The notes below the pieces were generated by a model. The model searched no databases. It saw only the letters and a list, made by a program, of their open reading frames with translations, and was not told the origin of the DNA. The position numbers were made by a program, and so were the translations under genes. This document shows, in pieces, positions 1 through 3,451 of a stretch of DNA of 5,279 nt. Every line of letters begins with the position of its first letter. Position 1 is the stretch's first letter. This DNA comes from Methanomicrobium sp. GTDB taxonomy: Archaea > Halobacteriota > Methanomicrobia > Methanomicrobiales > Methanomicrobiaceae. The stretch spans positions 1-5,279 of the forward strand of contig JAFZMT010000149.1 in NCBI GenBank assembly GCA_017553245.1. Direction: 5' to 3'.

Positions 1-504
1 GAAAAATACGAACTGGCACGCGAATTGGGGTGTCGGCTCATTGACGAAGGTTACCGCGTGATGACCGGGGGAATCGCGGGGGTAATGGAGGGCGTCTCGA
101 AAGGGGCACGGGAATCGGAGAATTACACATGCGGGTCGATAATCGGAATCCTGCCGGGATTTGACCCCGAAACCGCCAATCCGTATGTGGATACGCCGAT
201 TGCCTGCGGACTTGACATTGCGAGAAACACAATTATAGTGAACTCGGATGCGGTCGTTGCAATCGGCGGCGGTGCGGGGACGCTTTCGGAGATTGCCTTC
301 GCATGGCAGCTTTACAGGCTCATTATCGGCTACCGCATCGACGGCTGGAGCGGTAAGCTTGCGGATACGCGGATTGACTGGAGAATCCGTTATCCCGATA
401 TCCCCGATGACCGCGTTTACGGCGTTGACGGCACGGATGAGGCAATTGAGCACTTAAACCGTCTTCTGCCGCTTTACAACATCAGGCATAAGAGGATTCC
501 CTGA
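1..504 (+). CDS. TIGR00725/LOG-like Rossmann-fold protein, 5' end cut off
   Basis: The frame is open from base 1 to a TGA at 502-504, giving 167 visible residues. A TTG at 25 could be read as a start, but the eight codons before it (EKYELARE) continue the family's first helix, so the true start lies left of the window; perhaps 15-25 residues are missing, including the first beta strand. Visible landmarks are the TGG-x-x-GVM turn at residues 22-29, the GILPG strand/turn at 49-53, and the nucleotide-loop motif GGGAGTLSE at 89-97. This pattern fits the TIGR00725 branch of the SLOG superfamily, which also includes LOG cytokinin-activating enzymes and DprA/Smf. True LOG phosphoribohydrolases carry PGGxGTxxE; here the Pro is replaced by Gly, so nucleotide binding is likely but the LOG reaction should not be assumed. 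It is probably cytoplasmic, with no signal peptide or membrane segment seen. It converges on the RaSEA gene. Family assignment is firm; function is unknown. Confidence 0.85.
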   Translation, partial: EKYELARELGCRLIDEGYRVMTGGIAGVMEGVSKGARESENYTCGSIIGILPGFDPETANPYVDTPIACGLDIARNTIIVNSDAVVAIGGGAGTLSEIAFAWQLYRLIIGYRIDGWSGKLADTRIDWRIRYPDIPDDRVYGVDGTDEAIEHLNRLLPLYNIRHKRIP

Positions 505-515
505 ATCGGAAACTG

Positions 516-522
516 TATATAA
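516..522 (+). promoter_or_regulatory. Orphan TATA-like box after the LOG-like gene
   Basis: TATATAA follows the preceding stop codon by 11 bases. Archaeal TATA spacing would place a start near 545, inside the GGTAA repeats, but the only downstream plus-strand DNA is antisense to the RaSEA gene. It may be chance in AT-rich sequence or drive a short antisense transcript. Confidence 0.2.
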
Positions 523-574
523 GGTAAGAATTGGTAAGACAGGTAATAAATGGTAAGACGGGTAAGTATGGTAA
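523..574 (+). repeat. Six GGTAA motifs spaced 9-10 bp
   Basis: GGTAA starts at 523, 533, 542, 552, 561 and 570, giving steps of 10, 9, 10, 9 and 9. The first two 19-bp double units (523-541 and 542-560) match at 16 of 19 positions and a shorter third follows, so this is a degenerate tandem repeat. It fills the gap between two converging genes. On the minus strand, downstream of the RaSEA stop, it reads as a series of TTACC blocks. The spacing is near one helical turn, so protein binding is possible, but replication slippage explains it equally well. Confidence 0.75.
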
Positions 575-597
575 AAATGCCGAATCAGCCGGCATTT
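571..597 (-). terminator. Hairpin plus oligo-T terminator for the RaSEA gene
   Basis: AAATGCCG (575-582) and CGGCATTT (590-597) form a perfect 8-bp inverted repeat with a 7-base loop. Read on the minus strand the stem ends in a run of five T (573-577 on the plus strand are A). The hairpin starts at the last base of the RaSEA stop codon. Archaeal termination relies mainly on the oligo-T run, so the hairpin may mostly protect the 3' end. Confidence 0.6.
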
Positions 598-1592
598 CAG
601 TGAGTCAGCGGCATACAGAAGGGCTTTTCTTCTTTCAGCACAAATTCCCACTCGTTTTTGCAGTCGCAGCCCTTTTCGTAGAGCATTTTGAGTGTTTCGA
701 CGTCGCCCGTGAGCGAATACTCCCTTATGGCATCGACAATATCGTAATCGCATTTTCCGCAGTTGTGAGGTCCGCGTTTTTTGCCGCCGGCAACGGGGTC
801 GCAGAGGACACGGGTGCCCGCCTCAATCAGCACTTTCAGGACGCTCCAGAGATACGGCGGTCGGTATGCGTTCTGTTTCCAGAGTTTCTCGACCTCGGTC
901 ATGTTCTGGATATTGCAGAGATTCATTGAGATTATGTCCGAATACGGGATTACGTCCTTGATTGAGCTTTGCATGTCGTTCATTGCCTCAAGTTCGGTTA
1001 GATACGGCGGTTTCATCATGAGGTATGTCTTGGTGCCGCATCCGGCTTTGCGGGCATTTGAGACCGCGGTTTTGAAATCCTCAAAGGTATGACCTTTGTC
1101 TATGCATTTTTCGCGGATGAAGTCATTTGAGGTCTCAAGTCCCATTGCTACGTAAAGCGGCGTTTTCCGGGAGCCGTCATCCATTATCTCCCGAAATCTT
1201 TCAAGGATGTCGGATTTGACATACTCGGTTCTGGACTCGGCAATTATGGTTTTGCCGCGGAACGCCGCCCCGATTGCGTCTCTTGCCGCGGGGGGGACTT
1301 CGTTTGAATCGAAGAAACTGCCGGATGTGAATATCTTTATCAGCGGAAATTTCTCGATTTTGTATTCCGAGAGCACATATGCAAGCTGCCGTTTGATATT
1401 TTCGGTGAGTTCGTCGCATGAAATGTTGTGGTAGCGCTCGCTTTTGTAACCGCACATTTTGCAGCGATTCCACGAGCAGCCGCCGGATTTGAAGATTATC
1501 GTCAGGCAATCGATAATTTCTCCGTTGTGAGTCTCTTTGCCTGTCCAGGATGCAAGCGGTTTTTCGACTCTGTCGCTGTATTCGGGTGTCAT
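597..1592 (-). CDS. Archaeosine biosynthesis radical SAM protein RaSEA
   Basis: This is a 331-residue protein, start ATG (complement of 1590-1592), stop TGA. Together with ArcS, RaSEA converts the preQ0-lysine intermediate at position 15 of archaeal tRNAs into archaeosine (G+); it acts in the cytoplasm and needs S-adenosylmethionine and a [4Fe-4S] cluster. The cluster motif is visible as GGC-x4-C-x2-C-GY, with C39, C44 and C47. An FTSGSFFDSNEVP strand (about 88-100) and AMGLETSND (149-157) fit the Elp3-like radical SAM barrel of TIGR01210. The C-terminal GPHNCGKCD motif (274-282; C278 and C281) with C264, C309 and C311 may hold a metal, which is my inference. Length is about normal for the family, though the N-terminus before the PLASW motif looks short. 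An in-frame TAG lies two codons before the ATG, so no simple upstream start exists. No clear ribosome binding site is seen; a weak TATA-like stretch lies about 30 bases upstream. It is convergent with the LOG-like gene and divergent from the surface-protein gene. Confidence 0.88.
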   Translation of the reverse strand: MTPEYSDRVEKPLASWTGKETHNGEIIDCLTIIFKSGGCSWNRCKMCGYKSERYHNISCDELTENIKRQLAYVLSEYKIEKFPLIKIFTSGSFFDSNEVPPAARDAIGAAFRGKTIIAESRTEYVKSDILERFREIMDDGSRKTPLYVAMGLETSNDFIREKCIDKGHTFEDFKTAVSNARKAGCGTKTYLMMKPPYLTELEAMNDMQSSIKDVIPYSDIISMNLCNIQNMTEVEKLWKQNAYRPPYLWSVLKVLIEAGTRVLCDPVAGGKKRGPHNCGKCDYDIVDAIREYSLTGDVETLKMLYEKGCDCKNEWEFVLKEEKPFCMPLTH

Positions 1593-1598
1593 TGATCT

Positions 1599-1679
1599 CT
1601 ATAGAATTTGATCTGCGATATGAAAACAATTTGCAGTCGGCAGTTTGCGGGCGGCTTCGGCGGCAGCTTCGCGGGTCAT
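1599..1679 (-). other. Small ORF in frame with the RaSEA gene, ending in TAG
   Basis: ATG (complement of 1677-1679) opens 26 codons, beginning MTREAAAEAARKLP and ending IADQIL, then TAG (complement of 1599-1601). It is in the same frame as the RaSEA start, with only TAG and two sense codons between them. The first half is Ala/Glu/Arg-rich and would form a helix; RaSEA homologues as I remember them often have a short helix before the cysteine motif. It could be a decayed N-terminus, a leader peptide, a read-through extension, or chance. Nothing here proves translation. Confidence 0.15.
1618..1625 (-). promoter_or_regulatory. Weak TATA-like box for the RaSEA gene
   Basis: On the minus strand TTTCATAT lies 25-33 bases before the ATG at 1592, within a few bases of the spacing for a leaderless or nearly leaderless archaeal mRNA. 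The match to an archaeal TATA box is poor; a better box on this strand (TATTTAAG, about 1718-1725) would give a roughly 100-base leader across the GC-rich element. Confidence 0.25.
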
Positions 1680-1714
1680 ATAGCGTTCATATGCCGCGGG
1701 TCACAGCCGCAAAC
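1643..1714. other. GC-rich foldable element in the divergent gap
   Basis: Most of the spacers here are AT-rich, but this stretch is strongly GC-rich. Its ends GTTTGCGG (1643-1650) and CCGCAAAC (1707-1714) are perfectly complementary. Inside, CGCGG (1670-1674) plus CATAT (1677-1681) pairs with ATATG plus CCGCG (1689-1698), leaving a two-base bulge and a seven-base loop. CGCGGGTCA also occurs twice directly (1670-1678 and 1695-1703). Possible roles are a structured leader RNA of the RaSEA transcript, a small RNA, a protein-binding site, or residual coding DNA. I recognise no known RNA family. Confidence 0.3.
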
Positions 1715-1747
1715 GCCTTAAATAACAACTTACCGGTTGTCAAAAGG

Positions 1748-1755
1748 ATATATAA
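1748..1755 (+). promoter_or_regulatory. TATA box for a leaderless surface-protein mRNA
   Basis: ATATATAA, preceded by a purine-rich AAAAGG stretch that could serve as the BRE, occupies exactly -31 to -24 if transcription begins at the ATG of 1779. This is the standard archaeal spacing, and no ribosome binding site precedes that ATG, so a leaderless transcript is the simplest reading. A second AT stretch, TTAAATAA at 1718-1725, would suit a start near 1747 and is a weaker alternative. Confidence 0.6.
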
Positions 1756-1778
1756 GTCAAAAAATGAAACTGATACAT

Positions 1779-2891
1779 ATGAAAAGGATTGCTTATGCGT
1801 TAATCCTCCTTGCATTTGTCGCCTGCGGCGCTCAGGCTTATGTCATAAACTTTGATATGCCGACGGAGCTGAATATGGGGGATGCGCTCGTATTGGAAGG
1901 AACGAGCACGATTCCGGCGGGAAACTCCCTTGAGATTGTGCTTTTTACACAGGATATGCAGAAGAATGAGGTCGGCAGATATCCGTTTACGATTCAGTCG
2001 GGCGGCGTCTGGAGTGTCGAGATTCCGACATCAAGGCTCGATGCGGGCAAATACCGTCTTGAGATCGTCGACAGGAACAATATCGGACTCGGTTCAAGTT
2101 CGACGAGTTTCAAGCTGTTCAATGTCGTCGACCGCAAAAGCGAGATTGTGATTTCGTCGCCGCTGATTCAGGAGTATAACGGCGTTCTCAACGTTGCCGG
2201 ACAGAGCACGACACGCGGAAGTTCGGGTATTCAGATTCGCGTCGACGACGAATACGGCGGCACGGTTTCACCTGCGGAGTGGATAGGCACGGATAAGGAC
2301 GGTTACTTCAGTAAGGATGTGCCGATTACCAAACCCGGTATTTACAACGTCGCTTTCCTCGATCAGAAAGGGCTTATCAGGTATCAGGAGTTCGAATCGC
2401 GGGTAAAGGCGGCTCAGACAGCGGCGCCCACGACAGCGCCGACGGCAAAGCCCACAACGGCGACGCCGAAGACGATAAATTCGCAGACGTTTTCGTCGGC
2501 GGGAAGTCCGGCATGCTTCGAGATCTCCACAAAGCCGGGTATGCTTACGGTTTCGACTTCAAACAACTGCGACTGGATTGTCGAATATCGCGATGACGAA
2601 GGCAAGTACGGCAAGGTCAATGACCGCACCGGCGACGGCGAAGAGAAATTTTCAATCCCCGTTACGGGCGGCATCGTCTATGTGAAGGTTTATCCTGCGG
2701 ATTCGACCGACAGCGGTTATGCGACAATCTTCGTTGACGGCGCTACGATGGTGACGGTCAATAATAATGCGGGACAGCTCGTGGACAGCGTTAAACCCGC
2801 GGAAAGTCAGCAGTCGGGCAGTATCATGCCGATTGCGATGCTCTCCGCGTTTGTTGCCCTCGGCATTGCAATGTTCATCCGCCGCAGATAA
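1779..2891 (+). CDS. Secreted, C-terminally anchored beta-sandwich surface protein
   Basis: This is a 370-residue protein ending in TAA. I chose the ATG at 1779 over upstream in-frame starts (ATG 1764, TTG 1737) because it lies 24-31 bases after the TATA box and begins a clean signal peptide: MKR, a hydrophobic core, then CGAQA with cleavage expected after residue 20. The mature part shows two related beta-rich domains, about 24-118 and 121-210. They share a glycine-rich turn before a GxST strand, a G-x-W/Y-F/S strand, and a GxY strand near the end, suggesting duplication. A Thr/Pro/Ala linker (about 212-232, PTTAPTAKPTT) follows, a likely O-glycosylation site. A third, different beta-rich domain (about 235-325) carries two cysteines (246 and 264) that could form a disulfide. 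A final hydrophobic helix (349-367) ends in RRR. The order resembles methanogen surface/S-layer-associated proteins, possibly of the DUF3821 type, but no PGF sorting motif is visible. Its ligand or role is unknown. Confidence 0.85.
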   Translation: MKRIAYALILLAFVACGAQAYVINFDMPTELNMGDALVLEGTSTIPAGNSLEIVLFTQDMQKNEVGRYPFTIQSGGVWSVEIPTSRLDAGKYRLEIVDRNNIGLGSSSTSFKLFNVVDRKSEIVISSPLIQEYNGVLNVAGQSTTRGSSGIQIRVDDEYGGTVSPAEWIGTDKDGYFSKDVPITKPGIYNVAFLDQKGLIRYQEFESRVKAAQTAAPTTAPTAKPTTATPKTINSQTFSSAGSPACFEISTKPGMLTVSTSNNCDWIVEYRDDEGKYGKVNDRTGDGEEKFSIPVTGGIVYVKVYPADSTDSGYATIFVDGATMVTVNNNAGQLVDSVKPAESQQSGSIMPIAMLSAFVALGIAMFIRRR

Positions 2892-2907
2892 GCAAAACGG
2901 AAATATC

Positions 2908-2931
2908 AAAACGAATAACAAAACGAATAAC
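2908..2931 (+). repeat. Two perfect copies of a 12-bp repeat
   Basis: AAAACGAATAAC occurs twice in tandem without mismatch, at 2908-2919 and 2920-2931. A related, longer block (AAAACGGAAATATC, 2894-2907) precedes it, so the array starts almost at the surface-protein stop codon. The top strand has very few G or T. Confidence 0.8.
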
Positions 2932-2949
2932 AAACCAAAAACAACGCAA

Positions 2950-3001
2950 AATCTCAAAAGAGAATCTCAAAACAGAATATTAAAACAGAATATCCCAAGA
3001 C
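2950..3001 (+). repeat. Four degenerate copies of a 13-bp A-rich repeat
   Basis: Units at 2950-2962, 2963-2975, 2976-2988 and 2989-3001 all start AAT and follow a consensus near AATATCAAAACAG; a fifth, poorer unit may run to 3014. The first two differ at one position (G/C at the eleventh base). The array lies in the 3' untranslated region or spacer of the surface-protein gene. It is too short and too degenerate for a CRISPR array. Confidence 0.75.
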
Positions 3002-3013
3002 AATATCATCATA

Positions 3014-3018
3014 TTTTT
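3014..3018 (+). terminator. Oligo-T stop for the surface-protein transcript
   Basis: A run of five T is the first such run after the surface-protein stop codon and lies 122 bases downstream, after the A-rich repeats. Archaeal RNA polymerase can terminate at such runs without a hairpin. The same TTTTTAAG could alternatively act as a TATA-like element for the tRNA. Confidence 0.3.
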
Positions 3019-3020
3019 AA

Positions 3021-3043
3021 GCTAATACGACAATATTATTAGC
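3021..3043. repeat. 7-bp inverted repeat upstream of tRNA-Ser
   Basis: GCTAATA (3021-3027) and TATTAGC (3037-3043) are exact reverse complements across a 9-base spacer. The AT-rich right half (TATTATTA, about 3034-3041) may be the TATA region for the tRNA, giving a leader of about 40 bases. A dimeric regulator site or a weak terminator stem are other options. Confidence 0.3.
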
Positions 3044-3069
3044 GCACGTCATGCACGGAAGTTTTGAAG

Positions 3070-3104
3070 TTTCTTCGTGAACTTTCTTACGTGAACATTC
3101 GTGA
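3070..3104 (+). repeat. CGTGAA repeats directly before tRNA-Ser
   Basis: TTTCTTCGTGAAC (3070-3082) is followed by TTTCTTACGTGAAC (3083-3096), one inserted A apart, and then by a shortened copy ATTCGTGA (3097-3104) that abuts the mature tRNA 5' end. A further pair, GAAGTTT at 3058-3064 and 3066-3072, lies just upstream. The repeats would lie in the tRNA 5' leader removed by RNase P. Confidence 0.65.
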
Positions 3105-3187
3105 GCCGAGGTAGTCTAGTCCGGAAAGGCGGTGGCCTTGAAAGCCACTGGTGTTTCACCTCAAGAGTTCAAATCTCTTTCTCGGCG
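3105..3187 (+). tRNA. tRNA-Ser, anticodon UGA
   Basis: A full class II cloverleaf can be drawn. The acceptor stem GCCGAGG (3105-3111) pairs with TCTCGGC (3180-3186), with one G-U at pair 7-66. The anticodon stem 3132-3136/3144-3148 encloses the loop CTTGAAA, anticodon TGA at 3139-3141, which reads UCA and probably other UCN codons. The long variable arm, GGTG (3150-3153) with CACC (3157-3160), is the serine hallmark. The T stem is 3163-3167/3175-3179 with TTCAAAT between. The discriminator is G (3187), as in archaeal tRNA-Ser, and CCA is not encoded. G15 (3119) and C48 (3162) make the Levitt pair; G15 is the residue archaeosine enzymes modify, linking it to the RaSEA gene in this window. No intron is seen. 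Confidence 0.95.
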
Positions 3188-3225
3188 CTTTTTCTTATTT
3201 TGATGCGTTTTTGAAGCTGTTTTTG
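3188..3225 (+). terminator. Serial T-tracts ending the tRNA-Ser transcript
   Basis: T-runs occur at 3189-3193 (five), 3198-3201 (four), 3208-3212 (five) and 3220-3224 (five), each followed by C or G, the last two 12 bp apart. No hairpin is needed for archaeal oligo-T termination. The first tract starts two bases after the discriminator, so the precursor probably has a very short 3' trailer. Confidence 0.65.
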
Positions 3226-3356
3226 GTAATTAGTTTATTCCTGCATTTTTGTAAATCATGTTTTGATCTCATTCCGTGAATTGAACCGAAATCTTCTTTT
3301 TACGGCAACTTTTAATAATCCCAATCGCCGTTGTCAATTGCAATCAATTAAAATAA

Positions 3357-3364
3357 TATAAATA
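3357..3364 (+). promoter_or_regulatory. Candidate TATA box of the antiporter gene
   Basis: TATAAATA in a long AT-rich stretch would place transcription start near 3388, giving a leader of about 64 bases that contains the 13-bp repeats. Just upstream, TCAATT occurs twice 10 bp apart (3334-3339 and 3344-3349) around the palindrome ATTGCAAT (3337-3344), a possible regulator site. Another AT stretch (TTTTAATAA, 3310-3318) is an alternative box. The rest of 3226-3451 shows no gene or RNA that I can recognise. Confidence 0.35.
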
Positions 3365-3398
3365 ATTTTAACGTCGATATTCATTAATCCCGCAAATT

Positions 3399-3437
3399 TT
3401 GCAGATCGTTATTGCAGATTGGTTTTGCAGATCGGGA
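3399..3437 (+). repeat. Three 13-bp TTGCAGAT repeats before the antiporter gene
   Basis: TTGCAGAT starts at exactly 3399, 3412 and 3425, and the following five bases vary (CGTTA, TGGTT, CGGGA). Copies one and three also share the two T before and CG after, making TTTTGCAGATCG. The array ends 14 bases before the ATG, so it probably lies in the 5' untranslated region. The 13-bp period is not a multiple of three, which argues against coding. Confidence 0.75.
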
Positions 3438-3451
3438 TATGGTATGGTATT

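Noticed and set aside
531..929. Plus-strand ORF starting in the GGTAA ladder
   Set aside because: It runs antisense to the RaSEA C-terminus and starts in repeat DNA; the RaSEA frame has the recognisable motifs.
1550..1855. Plus-strand ORF across the divergent gap
   Set aside because: It overlaps the ends of two well-supported genes in the wrong frames and has no recognisable features.
2767..3042. Plus-strand ORF overlapping the end of the surface-protein gene and extending into the A-rich repeats
   Set aside because: Its first half is the wrong frame of a real gene and its Asn/Lys/Gln-rich tail is only the A-rich repeat translated; the surface protein's own frame ends in a clean anchor and TAA.
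2894..3437. CRISPR array
   Set aside because: The repeats are 12-14 bp, adjacent and degenerate, with no unique spacers of 30-40 bp and no cas genes.
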